Positions 22,559 to 34,559 of a stretch of DNA of 64,000 nt are shown here, in pieces. The DNA is taken from contig CM035358.1 in NCBI GenBank assembly GCA_020137815.1, positions 643,356-707,355 on the forward strand, in the 5' to 3' direction. Positions within the stretch are counted from its first letter, which is position 1; each line of letters opens with the position of its first letter. This stretch comes from Hormiphora californensis (lineage: Eukaryota > Ctenophora > Tentaculata > Cydippida > Pleurobrachiidae). The notes below the pieces were generated by a model. The model was not told the origin of the DNA. It ran no database searches and saw only the letters and a program-made list of their open reading frames with translations. Made by a program: the position numbers and the translations under genes.

Positions 22559-24684
22559 TCTAGAGCCAGAGCGAAGACTTGTTCTCGAGAGATGAACTTG
22601 CGTCACAGCAATGCGGCTCCATCGATCTAGTCATCTGCAGTATCGATTCCTCGCATCGCTAGCGCTCTCTCTCCTCTTCCGCTCATCGCGCCCTCTGCGC
22701 CTGCCTTCGCGTTTCGATTAATCTTATTACCCGACTTTGTTAACATATCCCATATAGCAGCCAACCTAAAGAGCAGAGGGAACGAGAGCAAGAAGACCAC
22801 TAGTAGCGAGCATTCGAGTCTGTAATTTCGTCTTCTCCTACTGCTCTCTCTCGATCCTTCTCTTCTTCTCTAACAATCTCGAGTCTCCTTCATTCATCCT
22901 ACACTAAAATAGCAATCCAGTATCAAATGTCCTAGCTTAGGACCTCGTACCACTTCCAGAAAATGCTTGGAGTTATGACAGCTACAGCAGTAAAACATAA
23001 AACCCCCTCTCCTTACCCTGAATGCAGTCATGTGCAACCTCACTTAACTCAACAATAGGTAAAACTCCAATATACATAATCATCCCTAATGTAGGATCCT
23101 GGTATGCTTTCAAAAGTCTCTAACATATAGGACCCGTCCTATCACAAACCAATTTCAATGAAAACTGCGCTCCTGTATTCCATACCCTGAATACACTCCT
23201 GAGCGGTAAACCTACCTGATCCATCCAATGCACTCCTGAGCGGTAAAACGGTAATGTTTCATCATCCAACATGCTATGAGGGACCCCGTCCTACCAAGCC
23301 CAGCTTTACAATGAACTGCAATGGCTCCTTTCGTCTTCTCCGCTATCGTCAGGAATTTTCTGAGCGGGGAAAGAGGGTAGTTTTTGGGATCTTTGGATCG
23401 AGAGTTTGGGAGAACTAAAAAGAGTAAAAGATGGATTTTAACAACAAGAAATTCGTATTTTCTCTAGTTTTCCTACCTCAATATATTATCGGGAGGGGAG
23501 GAACCATCAGGGAAGAATAGATCGTGATGTGCAATACCAGCCTCAGTGAAGCGTTTAGCATCATACATGGGCTTGTTTAGTCGTATCACCGCTGTCACGT
23601 TGTGCTCCTAAACAGGGATGGTGGGGTTCACATTTAGTTAGGGTTGGGATGAGACTTAGTGGGTGATTTAAATTAGGACATGTTGTCTAAAGTTGAAGTT
23701 GTATTAAAATAGCTCAGTAAAATTTCTCGAGAGAAGAAGGGGCAAAGAGAGGTGTTCGTGGTTTCATTACTTTGCCCAAAAGGAGTCAAAGTGATTTAAC
23801 ACAATTCGTATGATAGAGAGACTCAGCCTTTTGTCTTTCTACCTTTCTTTCCCTATCTCTCTGTCCCTCTCCCTATCTCTCTACCCATCTGTATCTCTGT
23901 ACATACCTTGAAGTAAGGGATGTAGGTTCCAGGTGCATGGAGCATGTAACCGTTTTCAATTTTAGTTTTGTTGTGGGGTCCACTGAATGCTAGGAACTTA
24001 TCTGAAAAGAAAATAGTTAGAAAATCATATCTGGAGTTAGACCATCTGGAGTTAGAAAATAGTTGGAGTTAGAAAATAGTTGGAGTTAGAAAATCATATG
24101 TATAACGGGAGGAGATGATTAATAATGGATTGACGATGAGATCACCAGTTATAGAGATGATTTGATGATTAATATTTGATGGTTAATAGTTAATACTATA
24201 TTTGATGGTTTATATTTGATGGTTATGGTAGTTAAGAACCAGAGAAGAGAGACAAGTCATGCGGTTCGAGAGAGTGGTTGAGTTTCAAGCCTTGTTCTTT
24301 AGAAGCAAGTACTGGACTTTTTGAAACTCGATTTAGTTTTTGTTATCTAAATGACGACATTAATTTTCCTTGTTGACTTTATCTGAACAACTTATCTCAT
24401 TCACAATATCATTCACTATCTCGTATTGTCCATCTCGTTAGCTGAGCTAAACTCATTATAAACGAAATCAGATCATTCCTTCCGATATACCCAGACTATT
24501 ATCATCTGCAGATTTCAGATCTAAATTCTTGGCGGCGGGAGATGTAGAGGTTCGGGGGAAGAATGTGTGGAGAGAGAGAATTCAATACGCCACTAACACG
24601 ATTACATCCTGTGGGTCACCCAGGCAACGGTTCCCTTGCATTCTCACTCCATGATAGCTCTACAATTCTTCATTCTCTTACACA

Positions 24685-24739
<55 letters not shown>

Positions 24740-25434
24740 ACATTCTCTCGCTCTCTTTCTCTCTCTCTCTCTCTATCTCACATTCTCTCGCTCTCTTTCT
24801 CTCTCATCAGGGCGAGAAATGCCCTCTAGATCGAGTGTTCGAGTGTATGTTTGGGTCACTATATCATCAAATATCATGCATCAATGGGAATGAAGTTTCT
24901 ATAATTTAGAACTTATTTGGCAATCCAGACAAGATTGATCGAGATTCTCAACTTTACAATTCGTCATAAGGCGTTTGAATTGTAATCAATTACAGTTCAA
25001 ACGCCTAATAAAATGACGATAGTATGACGAACCTATTCCGTATCATGTTGTGTATGTGTGTTTATGTGTGGGTGACACGGTGGCGTGGTGGAAATATGAA
25101 AATAATTATCCCTCTCTCTCACACAATTGTACTCAGAATTTAATAGATAGACTGCCTGACTCAGAGGTTTCCTGGAAAGAGGGTGTAGGTCTGTTGATGC
25201 GTGACAAAGTGTTTGCTAGGTCACTTGTCAGTTAATATCCGGGGATGTATAATAATGGGAGAATTAGATGCCGCCGTCTAGTCAAGGATGATGCTCATAA
25301 TGGGAGTGATCGAATTGACAAGTTATCATTTAAACGGCACGATATAATATGACCGCTTTATGACCTTTCCGGTATAAAGTTTGTCATGTTATGAAAAGAC
25401 ACGTGTTAAAAATAAGGAAACTTGAACGGAGAAC

Positions 25435-25489
<55 letters not shown>

Positions 25490-28400
25490 TGTTTTTAAAT
25501 GCATGACCCATGCAGTGTAGTCCGTCGTTTAAGCAAGTAAGGAATTTAAAAAAGTAACTGACGAAATTTTACCAGCTAGAGCGTTACCATTTTTACTCTC
25601 TTAGTTCCAAACTGCGTGGACACGAAGTCTCCGCTTTTACTTTGCATGGAATGTATTCTTTTCTCGAGCTATGTCTCTATAACTCTTTCTATCTTTCCCT
25701 CTCTTATTCTAGACATGAAGCTCCCAGTATGTCATTTTCTCGACTCTCTCTTTCTACATCTTGTATGGAGGTTAATGGGCTAAAAGGTTGCAGCTATTAC
25801 TGCACCAGACAGCCACTAGACAGAACCCTGGCGTACCACGTGCAGACTAAAAATGTCCAGAATAGAAAAATAGATAAAAACGACATAGAAAGATAGATAC
25901 AGGAGGATAGAAAGAGAGGGAATGGGGAGAGAAAGAGAGGGAAGGAAGATAGAGAGGGAATGGAGAGAGAAAGACAGGGAGATGATAATAATGGATGGTA
26001 TCGGGGGATCATTAGGATAAAATGATGAAGTTAGAGTTGTATAACAGAGAAGAAAAACAAGATCTGTAGATCTGTGTATAACAGGGAAGACAAACAAGAT
26101 CTGTGTCTCGGTGTAATTGTGGGTAACAAAACACTATGAACTCCCGAGTTCACCTCCTAAAATGATATCACGAAAAAGATACCCTTTCCCACGGCCACTG
26201 CTGATCGAGGGTGATTCACTGGGAACAATTAACAATTAACGTACCGGGAACTATCCAATTAAAGTCTCCGTTCTCCACACTTTCATAGTGTTCGTATTCC
26301 GTTACGTCGAATGTGGTAAAATCAAGGAATTTGCATTTGAAGGCCTTGTAGGTTCCAGCAATAACAAATGGCACTGTTAGTTTGTAGGTACACCCACCGT
26401 ACGAGGCATCCCTGAGGGTAGAAGAGGGTTATAGTTCATAGGATGGAGCTGAGAAATTAAAGGAATTTTATCTAAGTTTCCCAGAATGTCATGAATTATA
26501 GGATGCATTTCAAGGTTTCCCTCTCTCTCCTTGATCTTTACCCGATAACGAATCACACTAAATATGGTTCTGACAGGAGTGCCCACTAGTGCATATTATA
26601 ACCACTTTGTCACACAGGACACACGGCAAATAATCTCTACATAATATTCACATATTTTATTATAGGATTTGAGATGGATAATTGATAATTATTATCTCTC
26701 TCCCTTACTGATCTCTCTATTCTCACGACACTGAGTATCATGATTCAGTGATTTAGTAGTAGTGGATTAAGTAGTAGTGAATTGAGAATCAAGTGTATAG
26801 CAGTGGATTGAGTAGTGAATTGAGCAGTGGATTGAGTAGTGAATTGAGCAGTGGATTGAGTAGTGAATTGAGTAGGGGGGTGCATTAGAGTGCAATTTGA
26901 AGTTCCCATACTGCTAATGGATGAGACATTGAACAGACGGACAAACACACATACAATACACTGTGATGGATATTTTCTCAATCAAGTGTATAGCAGTGGA
27001 TTGAGTAGTGAATTGAGCAGTGGATTGAGTAGTGAATTGAGTAGGGGGGTGCATTAGAGTGCAATTTGAAGTTCCCATACTGCTAATGGATCAGACATTG
27101 AACAGACGGACAAACACACATACAATACACTGTGATGGATATTTTCTCAATCAATCTTTTTAACACGGTCTGCTTTTTCAGACCCTCCCTCTCTTGTGCA
27201 GTGGTATTAAATTGAGTGATCAATAGTGTGAGGTGGGTGGAGAGAGAGGGAGGAATTGGAGAGGGCGATTGGGGGGGGGGGGTGATAACCAATCTGATCA
27301 CGAGATATATACCGCAGGTCATGTAATCACTCTCTCATCACATACCAGTCCCTCAATTTATAGGTTCTCTATCTCATATCTCTCTGTCTCTATCTCATAT
27401 CTCTCTGTCTCTCTGTCTACCCCCAAGATACATATCTTGTTTTCGTGATGCAGAAAACACGCAAACCGATTACGTAAATTGGAATTCACAATTTCAAAGT
27501 ATGTCTGCAGACAGAAATACACGTTCTTCTATAACTGTGTTCCTACATTTGGGACTTCCCAATACTACTGATGTGGTACTGTAGTGCAGTAGACTGTACT
27601 GTAAAGCTACATAGTACAGACACTTTTATTGAAATTTAGATTGGTGATAGAGACAGAGAGAAGGAGAGAGAGGGGGAGGGAGAGAGGGAGAGAGGGGAAA
27701 AAAGAAAAGAAACTACAGAAAGATAGGTCTACGTTCGTAATTGCGTAGAATACTGGAACACAGTTAGCGAGCGGCCTTGGCCAGACTCTAAATAAAACAC
27801 ATTGTATCACACATCCCAACCAACTCCCTCCCCCTATGACGCGTCAGAGTACTAGAAATAATTAGGCTAAAAAGAGCGCCAACATTTATTTAGGTTCTTC
27901 ACATTCCATCTTCCCACCTCACACACAATCTAAATATACACAGTGGTGTGTACCTAAATATACTACTACCTAAATATGTACCAACTCGCCCTAATTCTGT
28001 TTCCGGTGAAACCTAAACCCTGTTACACACCCCCACACATTCTCTGCAGTCTCATTTACACTGTAGTATCTCACTCTCATACACTCTCTGGCCTCAGCAG
28101 TCAGCAGTCCCCACAACACACTAATCAAGTCTCTCGAGACTCGAATGTCAACAGTCAACTAAGAAAGAAGAACATGACTCAGCGGAAATGATCAAATCAT
28201 CCTACCTGAAGTGGAAGAACTGTTGGCTCTTCCCATTTCTGAAGGGAGCGAAGGCTTCCTCGGGGGTCTTCTTTAGATAAATGATAGCATATGAGCAAAT
28301 CAGCACTGCTGCATTGGCCCTCTTCTTTTGATCGTACCCCGTGTAATGGACAATCTTCTTTCCTCTTAGTGAGGGTGCCTAGTAGAGAGGGAGATGTTAT

Positions 28401-31400
28401 ATATGGGGTGCAGGGTGCCTGGAAAAGAGATGTTACATTTAGGGAGAGGGGGCAATTAGTAAGGTTTGATACTCATGACAGTGTGCACATATATTTTAGA
28501 CATTTCAACAGGAAATAGGGTTTCCATTGCAGCTGGGTGTCGGCAACGTGTAGGGAGAGATATGGCAGTTGGAGAGAGAGAGAGGTGGGGAAACTAAAAA
28601 TAAATCTACAAACCTTCAGTTTTTTGTTCACTTTCTGACAATATCGGTACAGCATTGCCAGGTTAAGAGGTCCAAAGTCTGCATAAAATCTGAAAGAAAA
28701 AGAAAATACCGTTATTTCCAAACCGATTTCCGATTTCCAAACCTAACAATTTATTTTTCAGTACTTTTTGAGTGTGTGAATTGTGTACATGTTACATAGT
28801 GATTGTATGCATGAGACATCGTCCTGTTCAATTTGTGGAGCATCGATATTTGCTAGACATCCATGTATCCCATGAACTGTGTCCCCCTCTCAGCTCTCTT
28901 TCTCTCTCTCCCTATCGTTTCTTCCCTCTCTCTCCTTCCCTATCTTCCCCCCCCTCTCTCCCATCTTACTCTCTGTCTCTGTCTCTCAATCAATCAGTCA
29001 AAACTGCCGCTGGCAGTGGCATTGCGCCGAAATAAATATATAATAATAAGCAAACCAGCCACACAGACCAAACTGAGTGAGGATTCAAGGTGGCGTAACA
29101 GGGTCGTTAGCACGAAGACGGTGAGGTCTTTTGTGTGCTTTGAACCTGCTACCCCACCCTGGTCCCCACTGTGTCTTTACAAAACTTAAAATCATAACAA
29201 AAATATAAAACATAAAATAGATCCATATCTCGAACAATTAGCTTATTCATCACTCTCACTAATCTCTCACAACACTTCTCACGCCTCGCTCTCTACAATA
29301 GAGCCTCTTCTAATTCTCCACACTTTATCAGGTTCATTTTCTCTTCTCTCTCTCAGTTTAGTAACTAATTCTCGTCTCTCAGTTCTCTCCTCTATTGATC
29401 TGTCTGGTGCAACGAACACTGACTGATATTGGTCTGAGTCCTTTAGCGATACCGATTTTCCCAAAATAGTCCTAGCAATCTCTCTGTTCCTCAGCACCAC
29501 CCGCACTGGCCGTACCCTCTCACCACCTCTCTTTCCTAGTCGTGCCACCTCTGATAACACTGGAGCTTCAGACAAATGTTCAAATAGTTGCTTTACTAAA
29601 GTACTGTCACTTTGCTGATCACTCTCTGGGAGACCGTACACCATCAGGTTGCTACTACGATCAACTGAAGCGCTGGCAATCGCTGTTCGTAGTTTGCTGG
29701 GAGCAAGGGCAGATACACAGGTCTGGTTCACAGCAGTAGCAGCTGTCTGGAGAACAGCAGAGTAGTTCTGGATCTCGTCTTTAACAACTGTCTGTACAGC
29801 AGTCACACTCTTCTCTAGCATGGTGTCCTTCATGGATATGATAGAGTCTTTCAAGGCACTGATCTCTGATTGTAGTTCAATGATCTTGGAATCACGTTCT
29901 AGTAACACAGCTGTAGCACTATCAAGACGGTCACGGGTGTGGTCAAGATGCTCCATGAGCTTCTCTACCTTTTCTTTCGATTCATTGCTGCACACAGAAC
30001 TGTTGTGAGACCTCGTATCATCTGATAACAAGTTCTTCCTAGCTAACCGACCGAGAGGGAGTGCACGATACCAAAGCAAACCCGCCAGATCAGAGATAAA
30101 GCTGACCTTCTTGTTGGTATCTAGTTTAGAGAGATAGGTGCTGGTCAACTTGTTCGGGTCAAATGTGCCGCCTTCCTTGTTAGGGTCAGGGTACCCCGCG
30201 ACTCGTCTCAATGTGGACATGATGGACGTCTCCAACCGGCTGTAATCAGCAGCAACAGCACGGGTACCTGGACAGCCATGCCGCCAGGTAGTGAAGGCAC
30301 GATCCAACTTGGGGTCAGACAAGGCCATGTTCGTACGCGTGAACAACGGTGCAAGAACAAGCAACTATCAGGAGCGAGCTTTTTAAACGAAACTGATAAG
30401 TGAAATGTGAGAAGTGAATAAGTGAAATGTGAGATCTCCCGGCAGCTGTAGAAGTACACCTATACAGCAATGTCGTGCAAATTGCCTCCAGATTGCGCCG
30501 ACACGAAGCTTTCTCGTCTCTCATATGTAATAATGTGCGAGGTTTCACTACCAAATCATTCAATCTCACAGTTCATGATTTGGTGGGACAAGAGGAAATG
30601 ATGCGATATCGCAATGAAAATGAACTTTTTAGTCTTTGTCGTTATGTTATTCTGATTCAAAATTGTCTGAAAAATCGTTCTATCACTGGCCCGAAGCTGT
30701 ATCTCAAAAGGGAAAAATTCTACAGCTGCTTCAAATTTGTGACATCTTTTAGTTATCACCCGTTATAAACTCTTTTCGCTAATGTAGGGCGGCCAGTCGA
30801 GAGATACATTTCCCATGATCGGAGAGGAGGCTGGGAGAAGGATCAAGGGGTGAAGTACACTATCGTGGGGGAGAGAATCAATATTATATGTAGGATGTAA
30901 CCTAATATTCTGCAGCCCCCCCCTCCATGACTCACACACACACCCGATCTAATGACTAACACTCTTTCTTTTGGGTGATTGCCAGGGTTTCACCGGGAAA
31001 ACAATTTGCCAGAACTTCTTTAGTAAGTTGGTGATCTAATTTACAAAGTTTGCTAAGTTGACAAACATGTTGACACCTCTATTCTATTCCTGTAACAGTA
31101 TACCTTCTCCCCTACTACACTGCAACTGGTATATTGAGGCTACAACAAAATGAAGAGCTTGAGCCCCGTACCATTGTTACCATGGCGACGAAAGGGGGTC
31201 TACAGGATAATGAGGTGATGATAATCACCGCGGTGCTCAAGCTCCTCAAAGTTTTTAAAACTTTCCCATGGCCGTTTTGTTGCACAATAGTATTGTTATG
31301 GCTTCGGTTAGAGATCCTGTCATTGGTTAAAACGGGGTCATGTGACATTACATGTGATTCATTTTGCCCAATAGAACCACTCTATTTTATATTCCCCAGG

Positions 31401-33175
31401 GACTTCATCATGTCATTTTAGGGACACTACAGCCTACTCAACCACCCCGTGTGCAAAGATCAGGCCAAAATTTGGCTAAAAAGGCAACTAATTGAAATCA
31501 ACTAATTTATTTCAATTATCAAAGCTAAAACCACTCTACGTGACTAATTTTGATATACTGAACAACGTGAGCAACTTTTTGAGGTCGAAAAAGTGTCTTA
31601 ATTGGGCATAATTGGGTCTAATTGACCAGAGTTACAATTTTTCTCCCGTAAAAGCTATGTTTGGAACTTTTCAACACTACTTTAAACAAATTAATTTGAG
31701 CCCGATGAAGAGGTAGATCCTCGAAACTTGTTGCGACATTATACCCGTCTGGTTCATTTGTTCAGCCGCAGAGAGAATATCAAAAACTCTGACTATCAAA
31801 CATGAGGCTAATAAACAGTTATCCGATCACCCAACTGTCTACAAATGTTTTACACATCAATTATACATGTCATAGGGTATAATAATGGTGACAATAATTA
31901 GTGGCTGAGAGTGAAAAATTATTGATTTGTTTATTTTGTCGTTTTTTTTCTATCCTGCGATAGATTAAATATCATACATAACATGAGTGATTCCCAAAAC
32001 TCATTAAGAAGGGTGAAACATCACACCCCCATATCTACTCACTGAAGGGGGAGGTGCTGAGAGCTGTTGTGACAAAGAGACAGTGAGTTTATTACCTTCA
32101 ATGAACACATTCATCTTTTTTGTTTATGATGAAAATTGAAAACGACTTAAACTTAAATTGCTCAGACATTCGAGGAAAAATTGTAACCCTGGTGGGGGGG
32201 GGTAATCATGGTGACAAATGGTGACAAATGGTGATAAATGGTGACTCATCTGACCATTTAGGGTATGTCACCATCACCATTTGTCACCATTTGTCACCAT
32301 TCGTCTCCATTTGTCACCATTTGTCTCCATTTGTCACCATATTTTGACGGAATATGTGGATTTCGGCAGAATTTCTTTGAATTTTTTTAAGAAATTTGAT
32401 AAAATTTATTAATTTCCTTAGACCGATATATTTGTTCATAAGTTGTTAACATGGCCATTCCGGATCGTCTAGTAGTGTTTTGGACTACTAAAACTTCCCA
32501 AAAGTCACGTTGAGGGTGTACCTCCCTCGCACAACACATAAAAGCGCAATTAACCACCTGTGACCCCTTAATTACATCCAATCGACTTGAAACTTGGTAG
32601 AAGTGTGGTTGAGTAGGCTGTAGTGTCCCTAAAATGACATGATGAAGTCCCTGGGGAATATAAAATAGAGTGGTTCTATTGGGCAAAATGAATCACATGT
32701 AATGTCACATGACCCCGTTTTAACCAATGACAGGATCTCTAACCGAAGCCATAACAATACTATTGTGCAACAAAACGGCCATGGGAAAGTTTTAAAAACT
32801 TTGAGGAGCTTGAGCACCGCGGTGATTATCATCACCTCATTATCCTGTAGACCCCCTTTCGTCGCCATGGTAACAATGGTACGGGGCTCAAGCTCTTCAT
32901 TTTGTTGTAGCCTCTATATTCCCCGTCAACTTACGGCTGATAAACAAGTTCGTCATCAATAGAAAAGAAGTGCATGGTGTGTTTCTGTTGAGGCTTGGAC
33001 CGGAGCGTGGCAAAATATAACCGATCTGGAAGGGACAAATAGATTAGTTGAATTGAACCCAAATAATGTTGTAACGTTTATTACAAACATAAATAGCTGC
33101 ATTACCTTCGATAAATTCTTGTGCGTTGATAATTTCCCTTCCCTCTCGGTCGAGGGTGGCAAAGGTCATGTTCAT
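17684..33175 (-). CDS. CDC14: dual-specificity phosphatase CDC14
   Basis: Seventeen exons: 33175-33106, 33025-32935, 28689-28614, 28378-28206, 26411-26245, 24001-23907, 23607-23477, 23359-23216, 20940-20834, 19930-19765, 19643-19581, 19489-19358, 18942-18819, 18502-18461, 18334-18143, 18001-17891 and 17768-17684. Phases agree throughout, about 655 aa (human CDC14A is 594). CDC14 removes phosphate from CDK Ser-Pro sites and controls mitotic exit, cytokinesis and cilia. Clear matches: [58 protein letters not shown], the WPD-loop equivalent [13 protein letters not shown], the active-site loop [13 protein letters not shown] in exon 8, and [17 protein letters not shown] in exon 9. The C-terminal half is a low-complexity Ser/Thr/Pro/Gln tail. 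Exon 13 carries a T7 run with one T too many for the frame. Large introns hold microsatellites, a decayed catalytic-exon copy, an ORF1-like gene and a foldback element. Exons 1-9 are secure; 10-17 rest on phase and composition. Confidence 0.9.
20545..20591. repeat. (CT)n tract in a CDC14 intron
   Basis: Uninterrupted CT dinucleotides on the plus strand (GA on the sense strand of CDC14). Similar tracts lie at 21049-21136 (GA), 22491-22555 (GA), 24689-24734 (CT) and 25438-25485 (GA), all within CDC14 introns. Confidence 0.9.
22491..22555. repeat. (GA)n tract in a CDC14 intron
   Basis: About 32 uninterrupted GA units in the long intron between CDC14 exons 8 and 9. The rest of that intron (20941-23019) shows no gene I recognise. 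Confidence 0.9.
23020..23205 (-). pseudogene. decayed duplicate of the CDC14 catalytic exon
   Basis: Directly downstream of exon 8 on the sense strand, the same series of words reappears in degraded form: GGAGCG..CAGTTTTCATTGAAA..GGTTTGTGATAGGACGGGTCC parallels GGAGCCATTGCAGTTCATTGT..GGGCTTGGTAGGACGGGGTCC. The exon end, ACCGCTCAGGAGTG(C/T)ATT, is repeated at 23192-23208 and 23231-23247, with a more diverged version near 23020-23045. The copy lacks the HC residues of the active site and has in-frame stops, so it is a non-functional tandem exon duplication. The alignment was made by eye and is of moderate quality. Confidence 0.55.
26788..27153. repeat. tandem direct duplication of about 0.18 kb
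   Basis: ATCAAGTGTATAGCAGTGGA begins at 26788 and again at 26981. The following sequence through TATTTTCTCA is nearly identical, except that the first copy has one extra GAGCAGTGGATTGAGTAGTGAATT unit. It lies in a CDC14 intron. Both copies contain shorter internal TTGAGTAGTGAA repeats. Confidence 0.9.
29279..30328 (-). CDS. LINE ORF1-like protein (coiled coil + RRM + C-terminal domain), in a CDC14 intron
   Basis: The intact 349-aa single-exon frame from ATG 30328 sits in the intron between CDC14 exons 2 and 3, on the same strand. Order of parts: an alpha-helical N-terminus, a long heptad-rich coiled coil (about residues 115-205), an RRM-like part starting [10 protein letters not shown] (about 228-300), and a basic C-terminal segment with [19 protein letters not shown]. 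This layout matches ORF1 proteins of L1/CR1-type retrotransposons, RNA-binding chaperones of retrotransposition. No reverse transcriptase lies nearby. It is related to the 62804-63751 protein in the RRM and C-terminal parts, but the N-termini differ. It may be an ORF1-only element or a domesticated gene. Element borders were not determined. Confidence 0.7.
   Translation of the reverse strand: MALSDPKLDRAFTTWRHGCPGTRAVAADYSRLETSIMSTLRRVAGYPDPNKEGGTFDPNKLTSTYLSKLDTNKKVSFISDLAGLLWYRALPLGRLARKNLLSDDTRSHNSSVCSNESKEKVEKLMEHLDHTRDRLDSATAVLLERDSKIIELQSEISALKDSIISMKDTMLEKSVTAVQTVVKDEIQNYSAVLQTAATAVNQTCVSALAPSKLRTAIASASVDRSSNLMVYGLPESDQQSDSTLVKQLFEHLSEAPVLSEVARLGKRGGERVRPVRVVLRNREIARTILGKSVSLKDSDQYQSVFVAPDRSIEERTERRELVTKLRERRENEPDKVWRIRRGSIVESEA
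31136..32914. mobile_element. foldback element with about 310-bp terminal inverted repeats and 6-bp TSD
   Basis: The ends are inverted copies beginning GAGGCTACAACAAAATGAAG, and about 310 bp (31136 to about 31445, and about 32605 to 32914) match nearly base for base. TATATT flanks both sides (31130-31135 and 32915-32920), a likely target-site duplication. The interior holds GGTGACAAATGGTGA tandem repeats in both orientations (about 32208-32340) and a hammerhead-like motif near 31702. The paired 68-79 aa frames in the arms are mirror translations of the repeat, not genes. The right end lies about 15 bp inside the intron from the CDC14 exon-2 donor. Confidence 0.9.
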
Positions 33176-33628
33176 GATTCAAGAGGGTTAAAAAGGTGTC
33201 GTCACCGCATTCTAGATACCAATATGATGGAGTTAACAATTGATATAAATGAAGAGATACACAATGTTTGTTAACATGCTATAAAGAAGAGAGAAAAACA
33301 AATCGGACAACTCATACAAGCATACAGTTCACACAGATGAAATATATAAAGAAGATAAAAAGAATAAAACATTCAGATAGTTGCCAGCTTACAAGATAAA
33401 AACAGCTAGTAGAAAACACGCATACACAGAGGATAAAAACATTGATGCTTTTCTTTCATTTGTTTATTTGGTCCGTTAACCGTCACTAACTAATTGACAC
33501 TAAATAATTAAAACATAAAAAGTGGACATGCATTTATGAACGATAAAAACAGTGTTCAAACCAGTTACCTAAACCCATGCCATAAAAAGTGTCACAATGT
33601 CCCGCATTAACCCGTATCCAGCTGTAGC

Positions 33629-34559
33629 CTACTCCTTTTTATATTCACGTGTTTGTCGGAATGTTTTCATCAGATCATTACCAAGCAGAGTACAAAACTG
33701 CCTAAACACCCTGCACTCCATAAACCATCTCATAGCCAGCACTGGAGCAGTAACTCTCGGCAGAATCAGCTCATCTCTCTCTTCTTTCATCGCAGTTACA
33801 ATCTGGTCCGCGACCCATGAAGGCTGCAGCAGGGGGAAGAGGTTAGACATTTTCACAGTAGCACCATTGAACATTCCAGTATCAGTAAAATGTGGGAAGA
33901 CTGTAGTCAGCTTTACTGTTGAAATTCCCATGAAATCGAGGTCCATCTGGAGGCACCTAGCGAACCCAGTTACAGCGTGTTTAGAAGCAGCGTAGCTTGT
34001 CATGAAGGGGGCTGTAACAAGACCAGCTATTGAGGAGACAAAGACTACATGACCTCCATCCCTTATCATATCATCCAGCCACAATTTGGTCATGTTCATT
34101 GCCCCCATTGCATTCACATTCATTACAAATGCCATTTCCCTGAGACTTTCCTCCGGTAGTAGTTTTCCAACGACAACGCCAGCATTGTTGATAAGGTAGT
34201 CCAGTTTAGGGCACGTTTTCTTGATTTCCTTTTGTAGGGACTCGAGAGCAGGAACAGATGATATATCACAAGTGTAGGTGTAGATTGTACACTTTCTGTC
34301 AGCAAATTCCGCCTTGTTTAGATCATTTTTAGCCGTATTCACGTCCACCAGATGTAAAGTATTTCCATCACAAGCCAAGGAGACTGACTATTTCCTTTCC
34401 GATTCCCTGGGCTGTACCAGTGATTAAGATATGTGCATTTTTGATTTCTTTTCTCGGTCTATTTCGAAACACCATGTAGATCAGCTCTCTGATGACCGTT
34501 GATATCCATAACCAGACGAACAAAACGTTTTCGATGGCGAAGTCTAAAGCAAACGACAT
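33629..34559 (-). CDS. short-chain dehydrogenase/reductase, SDR16C (RDH10/HSD17B11)-like, with one frame break
   Basis: The single exon starts at ATG 34559, 2 nt after a CATCTTAG acceptor-like site. An N-terminal hydrophobic anchor (FVWLWISTVIRELIYMV) precedes the Rossmann fold. Motifs: TGTAQGIG (NAD(P)-binding TGxxxGxG), NNAGVV, and the catalytic serine and YAASK tyrosine-lysine pair. SDR16C enzymes are membrane-bound retinol or steroid dehydrogenases; the substrate cannot be told here. The frame breaks right after the glycine motif: SLLGL is followed by TGA, while the +1 frame continues TLHLVDVN with exactly family spacing if one base is dropped between 34370 and 34395 (for example in CTCCTT). 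The corrected length is about 309 aa. The break is either an assembly indel or a real lesion. Its stop lies 454 nt before the CDC14 ATG on the same strand. Confidence 0.8.

Noticed and set aside
22921-22990. Possible extra CDC14 exon reading KHFLE
   Set aside because: The true [17 protein letters not shown] exon lies at 20834-20940 and fits the phase; this stretch does not.
31115-32962. Paired 77-99 aa frames around the CDC14-intron foldback
   Set aside because: Mirror translations of the inverted repeat; no family resemblance.
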